Shown: positions 11,801 to 24,211, numbered from the stretch's first letter. The stretch is DNA of 56,000 bases from Adiantum capillus-veneris (GCA_014529385.2 CM043969.1:74138676-74194675), one strand, 5' to 3'. A program made the numbers and translations. Notes: generated by a model from the letters alone, not told the origin.

Positions 11801-14800
11801 ATAGGTTAGACAAGTGGTCGACCATAAAACCGAGATCTTCTTAATATAACGACATAGAGTGGAAAAGTGGTGAATCTTGAGACCAAACCACTCATTCTAC
11901 TAAGGTTAATAGGTTGGACAAGTGGTGGACCTTGAATGTAAACCCCCCCTGTACGAAATATCATGGCTTTAAGGTATTTCAAGGGAGCCTATCTTGGACA
12001 AATGGTGGAGCAACCTTCTCTCCATGTTTCAATGAAGCCTATCTTGGACAAGTGGTGGACCTTTGCTTCTCTCTATGTTTCAATAGTGTTAGCTTGGACA
12101 AGTGGTGGACCTTGGAAAGAAACACCCATGTAAAACCTATCATGGTAACTCCAAGTGGCGAGAAAGAATACCCTTCAAGATATAGCCTTATAGGCTGGAC
12201 AAGTGGTGGACCTTAACACCCAGATTTTCTTAATATAATGACATAGAGTGGAAAAGTGGTGAATCTTGAGACCAAACCACTCATGCTACTAGGGTTAATA
12301 GCTTGGACAAGTGGTTGACCTTGAATTTAAACCCCACATGTACAAAATATTGTGGGTTTAAGGTATTTCAATGGATCCTAGCATCTTCGAGACATGGTGC
12401 AACTTGCTTCTCTTCATGTTTCAATGAAGCCTATCTTCGACAAATGGTGGATCATCCTTCTCTCCATGTTTCAATGGATCCTAGCTTGGACAAGTGGTGG
12501 ACCTTTTCTTCTCTTTATGTTTCAATAGAGTTAGCTTGGACAACTGGTGGACCTTGGAACCAAACCCCCATGTAAAACATATCATGGTCATTCCAAGTGG
12601 TGAGAAAGAATACCGTTTAAAATATAACCTTATAGGTTGGACAAGTGGTCGACCTTAAAAACCAGATCTTCTTAATATAATGGCATAGAGTGGAAAAGTG
12701 GTGAATCTTGAGTCCAAACCACTCATTCTACTAAGGATAATAGGTTGGACAAGTGGTGGACCTTGAATCTAAACCCGCCATGTACAAAATATCGTGGGTT
12801 TAGGGTATTTCAATAGAGCCTAGCATCTTGGAGACATGGTGCAGCTTGCGTCTCTTCACGTTTCAATGGAGCCTATCTTGGATAAATGGTGGAGCATCCT
12901 TCTCTCCATGTTTCAATGGAGCCGAGCTTCGACAAGTAGTGGACATTTTCTTCTCTCTATGTTTCAATAGAGTTAGCTTGGACAAGTGGTGGACCTTGGA
13001 ATCAAATCCCTATGTAAAACCTATAATGTAACTCCAAGTGGTGAGAAAGAATAACGTTTGAGATATAGCCTTATAGGTTAGACAAGTGGTGGACCTTAAC
13101 ACCGAGATCTTCTTAACGTAATGACATAGAGTGGAGAAGTGGTGAATCTTGAGACCAAACCACTCACGCTACTAGAGATAATAGGTTGGCCAAGTGGTGG
13201 ACCTTGAATGTAAACCCCCCATGTACGAAATATTGTCTGTTTAAGGTATTTCAATGGATCCTAGCATCTTGGAGACATGGTGCAGCTTGCTTCTTTTCAT
13301 GTTTCAATGGAGCCTATCTTGGACAAATGGTGGAGCATCCTTCTCTCCATGTTTCAATGGACCCTAGCTTGGACAAGTGGTGGACCTTTGCTTCTCTCTA
13401 TGTTTCAATAGAGTTAGCTTGAACAAGTGGTGGACCTTGGAACCAAACCCCAATGTAAAACCTATCATGGTCACTCCAAGTGGTGAGAAAGAACAATCTT
13501 TAAGATATAGCCTTATAGGTTGGACAAGTGGTGGACCTTAGCCCCCAGATATTCTATATATAATGACATAGAGTGAAAATGTGGTGAATCTTGAGACAAA
13601 ACCACTCATGCTACTAGTGATAATATCTTGGACAAGTGGTGGATCTTGAACGTAAACCCACCATGTTTCAATAGAGTTAGCTTTCACAAATGGTGGAGTA
13701 TCCTTCTCTCCATGTTTCAATGGAGCCTAGTTGGACAAGTGGTGGACCTTTGCTTCTCTCTATATTTCAATAGAGTTAGCTTTGGTAAGTGGTGGACCTT
13801 GGAACCAAACCCCCATGTAAAGCATATCATCCTCATTCCAAGTGGTGACAAAGAATACCCTTATAGGTTTGACAAGTGGTCGACCTTAACACCCTGATCT
13901 TCTTAATATAATGACATAGAGTGGAAAAGTGGTGAATCTTGAGACCAAACCACTCATGCTACTAGGGTTAATAGCTTGGACAAGTGGTTGAACTTGAATT
14001 TAAACCCCACATGTAAGAGATATCGTGGGTTTAAGGTATTTCAATGGATCGTAGAATCTTGGAGACATGGTGCAGCTTGCTTCTCTTCATGTTTCAATGA
14101 AGCCTATCTTTGACAAGTGGTGAATCATCCTTCTCTCCATGTTTCAATGGAGCCTAGCTTGGACAAGTGGTGGACCTTTGCTTCTCTCTATGTTTCCATA
14201 GAGTTAGCTTGAACAAGTGGTGGACCTTGGAACCAAACCCCCATGTAAAACATATCATGGTCATTCCAACTGGTGAGAAAGAATACCCTTTAATTTATAG
14301 CCTTATAGGTTGGACAAGTGGTTGACCTTAAAACCCAGATCTTCTTAATATAATGACATAGAGTGGAAAAGTGGTGATTCTTGAGACCAAACCACTCATG
14401 CTACTAAGGATAATAGGTTGGACAAGTGGTGGACCTTGAATGTAAACTCCCCATGTAAGAAATATCGTGGGTTTAAGGTATTTCAATGGAGCCTAGCATC
14501 TTGGAAACATGGTGCAGCTTGCTTCTCTTCATGTTTCAATGAAGCCTATCTTGGACAAATGGTGGAGCATCCTTCTCTACATGTTTCAATGGAGCCTAGC
14601 TTGGACAAGTGGTGGACCTTTTCTTCTCTCTATCTTTCAATAGAGTTAGCTTGGACAAGTAGTGGCCCTTGGAACCAAACCCCCATGTAAAACTTATCAT
14701 GGTCACTCCAAGTGGTCAGAAAGAATAACCTTTAAGATATAGTCTTATAGGTTGGACAAGTGGTGGACCTTAACACCCATATATTCTTAATATAATGACA

Positions 14801-16325
14801 TAGAGTGGAAAAGTAGTGAATCTTGAGAGCAGACCACTCATGCTACTAGTGATAATAGGTTGGACAAGTGGTGGACCTTGAATGTAAACTCCCCATGTAC
14901 AAAATAATGTGGGTTTAAGGTATTTCAATGGAGCCTAGCATCTTGGAGACATGGTGCATCTTGCTTCTCTTCATGTTTCAATGGAGTCTATCTTGGACAA
15001 ATGGTGGAGCATCCTTCTCTCCATGTCTCAATGGACGCTAGCTTGGACAAGTGGTGGACCTTTGCTTCTCTCTATGTTTCAATAGAGTTAGCTTGGACAA
15101 ATGGTGGACCTTGGAACAGAACCCCCATGTAAAACCTATCATGGTCACTCCAAGTGGTGAGAAAGAATAACCCTTAAGATATAGCCTTATAGGTTGGACA
15201 AGTGGTGGACCTTAACACCCAGATATTCTTAATATAATGACATAGAGTGAAAAAGTGGTGAATCTTGAGACCAAACCACTCATGCTGCTAGCATTAATAG
15301 GTTCGACAAGTGGTGGACCTTGAATGTAAACCCCCCATGTTTCAATAGAGTTAGCTTTTACAAATGGTGGAGCATCCTTCTCTCCATGTTTCAATGGAGC
15401 TTAGCTTGGACAAGTGGTGGAACTTTGCTTCTTTCTATGAGAAGAATAGACTTAGCTTGGATAAGTGGTGGACCTTGGAACCAAACCCCCATGTAAAACA
15501 TACCATGGACATTTCAAGTGGTGAGAAAGAATAGCCTTTAAGATATACCCTTATAGGTTGGACAAGTGGTCCACCTTAACACCCAGATCTTCTTAATATA
15601 ATGGCATAGAGTGGAAAAGTGGTGAATCTTGAGACCAAACCACTCATGCTACTAGGGATAATAGCCTGGACAAGTGTGTTGACCTTGACTTTAAACCCCA
15701 CATGTAAAATATATCGTGGGTTTGAGGTATTTCAATGGATCCTAGCATCTTGGAGACATGGTGCAACTTGCTTATTTTCGTGTTTCAATGAATCCTATCT
15801 TTGACCAATGGGGATCATCCTTCTCTCCATGTTTCAATGGAGCCTAGCTTGGACAAGTGGTGGACCTTTGCTTCTCTCTATGTTTCCATAGAGTTAGCTT
15901 GGAGAAGTGGTGGACCTTGGAACCAAACCCCCATGTAAAACATATCATGGTCATTCCAAGTGGTGAGAAATAATACCCTTTAAGATCTAGCGTTATAGGT
16001 TAGACAAGTGGTCGACCTTAAAACCTAGATCTTCTTAATATAACAACATAGAGTGGAAAAGTGGTGAATCTTGAGACCAAACCACTCATGCTACTAAGGA
16101 TAGTAGGTTGGACAAGTGGTGGACCTTGAATGTAAACCCCCCATGTACGAAATATCATGGGTTTAAGGTATTTCAATGGAGCCTAGCATCTTGGAGACGT
16201 GGTGCAGCTTGCTTCTCTTCATGTTTCAATGGATCCTATCTTGGACAAATGGTGGATCATCCTCCTCTCCATGTTTCAATGGACCCTAGATTGGACAAGT
16301 GGTGGACGTTTGCTTCTCTCTATGG

Positions 16326-16566
16326 TTCAATAGAGTTAGCATATATTAGACAATTAGTAGACCTCGAATCTCTCCATGTTGTCTAGAGCTGAGCTTGGAC
16401 AAGTGGTGGACCTTACTTATCCCTTCCCTTAGTTTACTAGCTTGAAAGATCACTATGTATACTTGCTTAGATCTATCTTGAACAAGTGGTGGACCTTGTA
16501 TTCACACAAACTTAATCCATTACAAAAAAGTATATGTTAAAATAACATTTGGTTTTTTTTTGTTTC
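16326..16566 (+). repeat. Inner edge of left satellite arm
   Basis: Here the 441 bp structure ends and an edge block begins (TATTAGACAATTAGTAGACC, then GTTGTCTAGAGCTGAGCTTG, then CTTGCTTAGATCTAT). The reverse complement of the same ~140 bp block stands at about 25,140-25,290 and again at about 31,950-32,095, at the start of each minus-oriented array stretch. It directly precedes the methyltransferase-like gene. A run of T followed by GTTTCAG at 16,552-16,568 looks like a 3' splice site, so a noncoding first exon may lie in or before the array. Confidence 0.7.
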
Positions 16567-16573
16567 AGGAAAG

Positions 16574-19226
16574 ATGGCTCCAAAAAAATAGGTTGCAAGG
16601 GTTGCTGTCTCTGTTGACTACACTGGCAATGATCTTAGGAAATGGTATTTGGACATACATGGTATAGAGGGTGCACAATTTCATAAGGTGCATCTATTTA
16701 TTGCCAAAAAGGAGAATGACAGCTTGTTTGAAGATGTTGGACAAGTTGTGGAAGCATCTGTCTCTGTGTTGATAGTCATCCGGAGGTGGAATGTATTGAC
16801 ATTCTAGTTCCAATGAATCTAGAATTTCAACTATCTCCAAGAGCATATGCATCGGAGTGCATGTCTAGAAACAAGGAAGAGACAATGTTTTCTCGAGGAT
16901 GGAAGTTTACAGAATCAAATCCAAATATCACAGCAGATCAACTTCAAAGCTCCATCATTCCCACACTACAACGAAAAAAGGTGAAAGCTTCACGACCACC
17001 ATCCACAAAGAAGCAAGCAAAAGTGCAGAAAGTAGCAGCTAAGCAAACTAGTTCCATTTTGGATGTAGACAAGGCATCTTTGGCATCCTCATCAACAGAG
17101 GGTTCAATGTCAAAGATGAGAATTGTGGATCCAGATGTTTTAGAAGCTAAGGCCATGAAAGGACAAGAAAAAGATACAGGTGGAATGAATAAGTACATAA
17201 ACTATTTTCCTTTCCAATATAGGGAATTTGATATCCCTATTCAAAATTGATGGCTTGCTCCTGATCACTATAATGCACGTATTATGGATAAAAAACACGC
17301 TGAAAGTGTGTTATTTGGATTTTCACGGAGTACGACCAAGCCTGCAGCATGTGCATATTTGATGCCTGTTCGAAATGCAAAGTCAAAGAAGGGGACTCCT
17401 TTGGCAGTAGAAGAGGTGGAAGAGCAAAAAATTAAAGATTATCATTATTGGATTCTTGATGGGGCAGCATTTAATCTATGCTGCAAAAGTTTTGCTTCAC
17501 AATGAACAAAACAACAAAGAGATATTTGAAAGACTGATTAGCGTGCATAAATTTAGAAGGCTCGCATTGTTGTGAATGCTCCTCCATTTGTTGCAACTGC
17601 TATATCTGCCATTGCAAATGAGGAGGCTCAGGCATTGTATGTCAAGCAACCTTACAGCCAAATATTGAGACATTTACGAAGTCAATGAATCTTCTCAGGA
17701 TGACCACCAAAGGCAACAAGTGGAATTGCAGAGGGACATGCATCTCGTGCCGGATGGGATGTAAGTTATTTTCTTTGTCTTTTTGATAGTGTTTAATTAA
17801 CAAATCTTGCTCAATAGTTTAATTATTTCTCTATTTCTTTTTAGGCTTTTCTTCGATTGGCAAGAATGAGTGCAGCAGCAAGTTGGATTGCTAAACAGGC
17901 ACACATGGTCACGTACTCTGATTTAATTTATGATTGCTGGATAGAAATCATTGAAAGGCTAGAAGAGGAGAATAAGAAACCCCCAACAACTGTATTTAGA
18001 TACCTTTGTGTCCTTGAGGAATCAGAGGTAAAGACTATTCAAGAAGAGATAAGAGATGAGAAGATTTTACTGTCAAAGAGTGCAAAGGATGGTGATGCAA
18101 CTGACATGTATGATCGAACCAAGCAGTTGAAGCAAGACAAATTGATTCAAGATGCACTTCTTGAAGGCTTCAACAATTTGAATGAGTCTTCACCATGTAA
18201 AGACTGGGAGGAGGTGGTCAAAATGTATAACATCAATGATGTTGTTTATAAAACAACTTTTAATGCTATGCGAGGAATGGATCAGATCTAGTTTGACGCG
18301 TGGAACAAAGAAAATGGCTTTTCCAGATGGAGCAATAAAATACATGCAATGGGCAATTCACCTTCAAAAGGAGAAAACTGAGCCTAGAGATTTGCCATGG
18401 TCAATCTATGTGGTGAGCCTACAAATGGAAGGCAATCTCTACTTGATGCGCCACTTCAATAATAAAGTGCCTATTGGCTTATGTGTTTTAGATATGACAA
18501 AAAACGTTGGAGGCAATTTGAAGTGGAGTGAGGAGACATTTAACAATGCTTTGGATGGGATCTTGGCTATTGCTGGAGGGTCAACAAATCCTGGATTTGT
18601 CTTTCTTGCATTTGTGGATTTCACTAACTTCACAAAATTACAATGTGCCTTTCACGCCATGGGAGATAATCTGAGCTACCATTGTTGTGGTGCATTGCAT
18701 CACTTTCCATCAGCTCCTTGCAAAGGAGCAATTCAATTCCTAACAGTTATTGCCTTCTTGAGGAAAGGCAATGCATTTGAAGACCTGAGAAGAAGATCAG
18801 AGGAACATCCCATGCCAATTGATTGTTCTCTTCTTCAAGTAGCAGATAACGATATGTCAGATTTGCAATATTTGGAGGCCAAAAAAAGAGCTTTGGTCAA
18901 GCACTACATTCGTACATATTGTTTTGAAGACCGCAAGCTTGTTGATGTTTTTGGTGATGGCTCCTTGGTTGCACAAGAAGGAATACAACAGAAAAAAGAA
19001 GTTATATGCTTAATTGATAGTGTGGAGGAGGCAAAAAACGTGGAGACCACGCTGCTAGACTTTGTTAAGTCTCATGAAGATATAGAAAAATGGGCTGGAC
19101 TTCAACAATCCACTTCGCAATCAGACGACACTGTGCCTGTTACAGAGGAGTGCTCTCCACGAATAGAAGAAGAAGAACAACAACAACATCCTCTGTCAAT
19201 GGAGGACTTTTTGGAAATGGAGACAC
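16574..19226 (+). pseudogene. DNA methyltransferase-like gene, broken (5' exons)
   Basis: The coding trace starts at an ATG just after a possible acceptor (16,568) but meets TAG at codon 6. Further breaks are a frame change near 16,755, TGA at about 17,248, frame changes near 17,470, 17,560 and 17,650-17,690, and one near 18,300. A GT-AG intron at 17,761-17,844 joins …RAGWD to AFLRLARMS… in phase. The part after 18,300 is open to 19,226. It carries DLPWSIY, a middle part FHAMGDNLSYHCCGALHHF followed by QFLTVIAFLRKGNAFEDL, then LVDVFGDGSLVAQEGIQ. That order resembles beta-class N4/N6 DNA methyltransferases (DPPY-like motif IV first, DPFxGSG-like motif I later), but both motifs are altered, so activity is doubtful. 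Upstream, WILDG followed across a frameshift by QHLIYAAKVLL resembles the ParB-like segment seen before some bacterial methylases. The family call is inference. Confidence 0.5.
17761..17844 (+). other. Short GT-AG intron
   Basis: It begins GTAAGTTATT and ends in a pyrimidine-rich TTTCTTTTTAG. Removing it joins two open stretches in the same frame (phase 0: GWD then AFLRLARMS). This is good evidence that the locus was once a spliced nuclear gene and not a bacterial or retroposed copy. Confidence 0.75.
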
Positions 19227-21815
19227 GTATGTTTTGAGTTTCTTGTGCATGTTAGTGTTTCTTGTTACTGATTTGATACTCTTAATGTTAGATTTTGCTT
19301 TATATAGTATTGATTGAGTTTGTATTTTTTATCTCAAGCATTCAAGGTTTGAATGTAAATAGTAAATTACTTGAGTTTTTGAATGGTGGATCTTTAGACT
19401 AAAACTATAACATTTAATACTCACAAAGACTTAATTACTTAAGAGCTTGAACTCAATAAGTTTTGGACCTTTTATCAATACCCCCTTGATATGATACATT
19501 AGATCGTAGCATGGTTAAATGGTGATGCTTCATAAATTGAACCTAGCTTAGACAGGTGCTGGAGCCTAAATTTAAACTAACCTTGCTAGAAGGGAGCTTA
19601 TGTTTGGACTTTGAGAGCTAGCATAAGTAATCAATTAGAGCATAGATTAGACATGTGGTGGTGGCCTTAGAGACCAAAATCTTAATGAGCTTGGAAAGGT
19701 ATTTAAGTACTGCAATTTACTTAGTTTTAGTACTCACTAAAGGCATAGCTTGACAAAAGGTGGACCTTACATGGATCCTAATTTCAAGAGGTGTGGTAGA
19801 CCTTCAAACCAAGCTCATATAGCTTGGACATGTGGTGGACCTTGCATGGAGACTAGTTTAGACAAGTGTGGTACACCTTGTAACCAACACCCATTTGTTA
19901 TATTAGCTTGGACAAGTGGTGGACCTTGCTTTTATGTTTCAATGGAGCATATTTTGGACAGGTGGTAGACCTTGTTTCTCTCCATGCTTCAATGGAGAGA
20001 AACATTAGCTTGGACAAGTGGTGGACCTTGCTTTTATGTTTTAAAGGAGCATATTTTGGACAAGTGGTAGACATTGTTTCTCTCCATGGTTCAATGGAAC
20101 CCACCTTAGACAAGTGAAGTACCTTGAAACCAAACCCCCATAATACAACCTACTAAATAGGTTGGAAAATTGGTGGGATATGAAACCATCCATGATAGAG
20201 CATAGTATAGGTGAAAACGTAGTGGTCCTTATATCAATTACCCATGCATAGCTTGGACAAGTGGTGGACCTTGATTCTCTCTATGTTTCAATGGATCCTA
20301 TCTTGGACTAGAGATATATCTTACTTAGTTCCATGCTTCAATGGATTGTAGCTTGGATAAGGAGTGGACCTTCAAACAAAACTCCACAGCATAGCATATA
20401 TTAACAATTCATGGGTTTTATAGAGATTTTCTTGCCTATTTTGGAGAGTTGGTACACCTTTATTCTCCATTCTTCAATGGATCTGAGGTTGGACAAGCGG
20501 AGCTGGAGAAGTGGTCAACCTTAAAATGAAACCTCCCATGCTACAACCCATCATAGATCGTATATGTAGAGGACCTTGAAACTCTTTTATGTCCCTAGCT
20601 TAGAGAAGCATTGCACTCTTGATTATCTCCATACATGAAGGCAAGGTTGGACAAGTGGTGGACCTTCAAACCAGAATCTCTATGCAATAATAGGCAAGTG
20701 GTGGAGCTTGTTTTCTCCATGTTCCAATGGAGCCTAGCTTAGACAAACAATGGAGCTTGCTTCTCTCCATGTTTCAATGGATCCTAGCTTAGAAAAGTGG
20801 TGGAGCTTTGCTTCTCTCCATGTTCCAATGGACCATAGCTTAGACAAGTGGTAGACCTTAAAAGAAACCCCTCGTATACAACATATTATGGGGTTTTCAT
20901 GTTTCAATGGCACCTAGCTTGGACAAATGGTAGAGCTTGCTTCTCTTTATGTTTCAATGGATCCAATCTTAGCCAAGTGGTGGACCTTGAAACAAGAACC
21001 CCCCCCCCCATGTACAACGTATTATGGGTTTTGAAAGTACTGGGAGAAAATAATAGCTTTGATAAGTGGTGGACCTTGCTTCTCTCCATGCTTCAATGGA
21101 GCCGAGGTTGGACACATGTTGAAGAGAAGATGGTTCCCCATGAAATAAGACCATGCATGCTATAATCAATCATATGTTGTACACATGATGGACCTTGCAA
21201 TTGTTTTATATGCCTAACTTAGATAAGTGGAGGACCCTTGATTACCTCCAGATATCAACAACAAGCCAAGTTTGGACAAGTGTAGTACCACCAAACCAGA
21301 ATCTCTATGCTACAATAGAGTATAGGTAGGACACATGGTGAACCTTGATATCAAACCATCCATGCTACTAGAGATAATAGGTTTCACATGTGGTGGAAAC
21401 TTGTATCAATGTTCTATGTGTAGTTTTTGACTAGTGATAGACCTTGAAACTAATCCCTCTAGGCTACAAGAAAAAAGAGATGGATGAGGAGGCTAGACTA
21501 CTTTTGTTGCATCAATGCATCCCATGTTACCACATATACTATAGGGTTCTTGGATAAGTGTTGGATCTTGTGTCAATGCTCCATGTCTAGCTTGGACAAG
21601 TGGTGGACCTTGGTTCTCTCTATGCTTCAAATGGGCAATAGATTGGAGACACAGTGGCCTTTTTTTTCAATGATTTTATTTTTTGGAAACCTTGGAGGCA
21701 CCATGTAAGAGGCACTCTAAGTCTTCCATACAATGGACCTATTGGACTATAAAATAATGATATCTTTCTTTGATATTGTCATTATTTTATGCATAATATT
21801 TTCTTCTTTTTGCAG
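19227..21815 (+). other. Long satellite-filled intron between methyltransferase-like and SET exons
   Basis: The donor GTATGTTTTG follows …DFLEMET; the acceptor TTCTTCTTTTTGCAG precedes ACACAAAGGAGTTAAG. Splicing leaves phase 1 on both sides and gives a continuous frame (…EMETHTKELSDIK…) into the SET exon. The 2.6 kb between is mostly diverged core copies in plus orientation, for example at about 19,911, 20,010, 20,650 and 21,595, with spacers unlike the 441 bp unit. A 10-base C run lies near 21,000. No independent gene is seen in it. Whether splicing really occurs is untested. Confidence 0.55.
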
Positions 21816-22372
21816 ACACAAAGGAGTTAAGTGATATAAAAACTAGATGTATTTCACACTATGATTGGCATGAAGATCCTTTTGGGACACCAACTTTTCC
21901 TATTCCCAAAGATGTAATTTTCCATATTAACGGTGTGGATTTTGAAGTGCGACTTTCATGTATTGAAGGAGCTGGTTATGGGCTATTTGTGCATACTACC
22001 CTGGAAAGTGGTTTGACTATTCTAAACTATGGAGGGCATAAGTATAGATTTCAAGACTGGAAAAAGATATGCAAAATATTTCCAAGAGCTTATAAATATT
22101 CTCTTCTAGAGGATCCAAACATAGAAGAAGAGGAAGATCAATCATACATTATTGGTTGTGTAGAAGAAGGAAACGTGTCGGGCTATATAAATAGTTCTCA
22201 CAGTACAAATGTCTGTCCCAACGTACGCTATACATTTGATCCAAATTTGCCACCTTGGCATAAATGCACCTCTTCACACATCAAGTCAGAAGAATATGGC
22301 CATGTATGCATTGAGACTATTTGTCAAGTTGAAGCAGGAGAAGAGTTGTTTGCTGACTATAACTTTACTTGA
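21816..22372 (+). pseudogene. SET-domain exon (histone-lysine methyltransferase-like)
   Basis: About 185 codons are open from the acceptor at 21,815 to TGA at 22,370. SET features occur in order: GAGYGLFVHTTLESGLTILN (entry strand, 'GxGLF' type), GYINSSHSTNVCPNVRYTF (position of the RFINHSCxPN cofactor/substrate motif, here altered to INSS…CPN), and GEELFADYNF (GEELTxDY motif). SET proteins transfer methyl groups to lysines using S-adenosylmethionine. The exon ends unusually: after DYNFT comes TGA, then a readable HCKVLYMDGNLKYMHHF, where related domains often have a Trp/Cys tail. The TGA may therefore be a mutated Trp codon. It is called a pseudogene because the upstream exons are broken; the exon itself could still be used. 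Confidence 0.7.
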
Positions 22373-23013
22373 CATTGTAAAGTATTGTACATGGATGGAA
22401 ATCTCAAGTACATGCATCATTTTCATTTTTCATGGATGAAATCTCAAGTGAATATAACATTTGATTATTGTTTAGTTTATGCTCAACGAGAATCTAGAGT
22501 GCTCTTATGCTTTGTGTGTTGTCTAACTTATTTGACTACCTTGGCCATAGAATCTTGATTCTACTCTAGATTTGTGATAAATCTTACCAAAATTTAATCA
22601 ATGTCTAGGTTGGACAAGTGGTGGGGCTTCAAACATTACTGTCTTAAACAAGTGGAGTTATCTTACTTGAATAAGTGGTGGCCTTTGAATCCAAATCTAA
22701 GCCAAATCTCTAATTTTTTCTTGTAGTCTAGGTTGGACATTTGGTGGACCTTGTATCCATGTTTCCTCAACAAGGGTGGCTTTTAGTTTTCACTTTAAGT
22801 ACTCATCTTTAATAAAGTGTAGGATGGAAAATGTTGAGTTAGTAGATTGTATTTTAGACAAGTGGTGTTTTGTGTACGAATGCTGAAAATGGTTGCAAGG
22901 ATTCTAACAACGACTTTACCTTAAATAAATTTCTTACTAGGAGTTCTACATATAAATATGGTGAATAAAATTCTAGTGGTTTTGAGATACCATTTGTGTG
23001 TGTGTTTTCTTAG
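22373..23013 (+). other. Spacer or intron with scattered satellite cores
   Basis: Core copies in plus orientation stand at about 22,610, 22,735 and 22,857. A CCATTTGTGTGTGTGTTTTCTTAG tract, given here by position (22,991-23,013), makes a plausible 3' splice site for the FCP1-like exon. A donor such as GTAAAG at about 22,378 is possible, which would make the FCP1-like part a continuation of the SET gene, but the TGA at 22,370 lies before it. No other gene is seen. Confidence 0.4.
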
Positions 23014-24211
23014 ATTCACAAACTGGGATGGATAATGCTCCTATGGTTCAGTCAACAACTATAGAATCCATAGATTCTATGGTTTCTAAAGTGCCCAAGA
23101 TGGATGATATTTCTATACTAGAGTCTAGTGTTGTGCAACTTGAGCAAGCTTCCAATAATGAGAACCAAGAAATCGATGCTTCAAAAATGCAACATACATC
23201 AAAAGAGACTGAAAAGTCCACTCACGAGCTATTGCCAATTGGTACTACGTCATGTAGCGTAGATGTTGAGAAATCCATGCTTACAATTATATTGGATTTA
23301 AATGGTCTATTGTTGAAACGTTCCCCTCAACCATCCTCACACCACAACTCAGTGCAAATGGATTCAAAAAGATATATTATACTCAGGCCAGGTTGCATCC
23401 AATTCTTGAAGACTATTTTACAGAGGTTTAATGTTGCAATTTGGTCGACAGCTACTAGGAATAATGTGTATCAAATCCTTGCAGCACTAAACAACTTAGC
23501 TGAGGATACATTGCCTTTCTTTGCAATTTGGTCGCAAGATTTTGCTACACCGCTCAAACTCAAAAATTGTTTAGACCCGACAATCCAAACGTTGAGGCAA
23601 TGTTCAAGCCTCTAGCCAAAATTGCCATGGGGTTTGAATGTGATCCACAAAGAACAGTGCTTATTGATGACTCTCCTTACAAGGGATGTATTTCACCAGC
23701 AAACAATTGCATTTTTCCACCACAATTTGATGCTGAGAAGATGGTTGACAATATGCTCTTGGAGGAGCTACTGCCATACTTGATTCAGCTTGATGAGAGA
23801 AGGGATGTGCGTGATTTAATTGCTTCTAATCGTTATGGACAACCTATAGTGACAAATGATAGTGAATACAAACAAATCATGGAGTATTGGAAGCAGAAAA
23901 ATGATGTTTGGTCAGCTAAGGTGTTCTTTACAAGAAGAATACCACCTGCAAAAGGTGACAGAGATGAAACTATCATTGAAGATGCAAGTGACACAAGCCA
24001 CCGCAATGAAATGAGAAGAGCCCAAATACAAGAGATCTTGGCAAAGGAGCGTACACCCATTGAAAGCATGAAGGCATCACAATTGACCACTTTAGCTAGG
24101 CAATTGGGTTGTAACACAAAAGGAGTTTTGAAGGCAACCACAGCAAAGGCTTATATAAATAAGGTGAAAGCTGAGAACAATCTTCTAAGGCTGGATAGAA
24201 AGCAACCCTAA
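23014..24211 (+). pseudogene. FCP1/HAD phosphatase-like gene, copy 1 (frameshifted)
   Basis: From the acceptor at 23,013 the first frame runs to about 23,570 and the rest continues in another frame to TAA at 24,209, so there is one frameshift. After a Ser/Thr-rich N-terminal stretch comes the HAD core: LTIILDLNGLLLKRSP (motif I), YIILRPGCIQFLKTILQRFN and VAIWSTATRNNVYQI (motif II area), IWSQDF, then TVLIDDSPYKG (motif IV, acidic pair kept). FCP1-type enzymes use DxDx(T/V); here it is DLNG, so the second Asp (general acid) is Asn. The C-terminal tail after ~residue 250 (MKASQLTTLARQLGCNTKG) is helical and weakly SAP-like. The substrate is unknown. The start phase (1) equals that of the SET exon and of copy 2. 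Confidence 0.7.

Larger units (their letters stand above)
3150..16325 (+). repeat. Satellite array, ~441 bp higher-order unit
   Basis: This is the main plus-orientation satellite. The anchor GACATAGAGTG recurs at about 3,281, 3,720, 5,486, 5,928, 6,292, 6,731 and so on to 16,049, mostly 439-445 bp apart. Shortened units of about 361-364 bp recur at 5,928-6,292, 7,128-7,489 and 15,240-15,604. Each unit holds five to seven degenerate core copies (TTGGACAAGTGGTGGACCTT) in distinct contexts: after CCTTATAGG, after GATAATAGG, after GGAGCCTAGC, and after ATAGAGTTAGC. It is therefore a higher-order repeat of diverged subunits. It is interrupted by a TIR element at 4,100-5,419 and a truncated copy at 8,312-8,840. 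The many 60-106 aa frames rich in DKWW and TSGGP are translations of the repeat. Confidence 0.92.
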
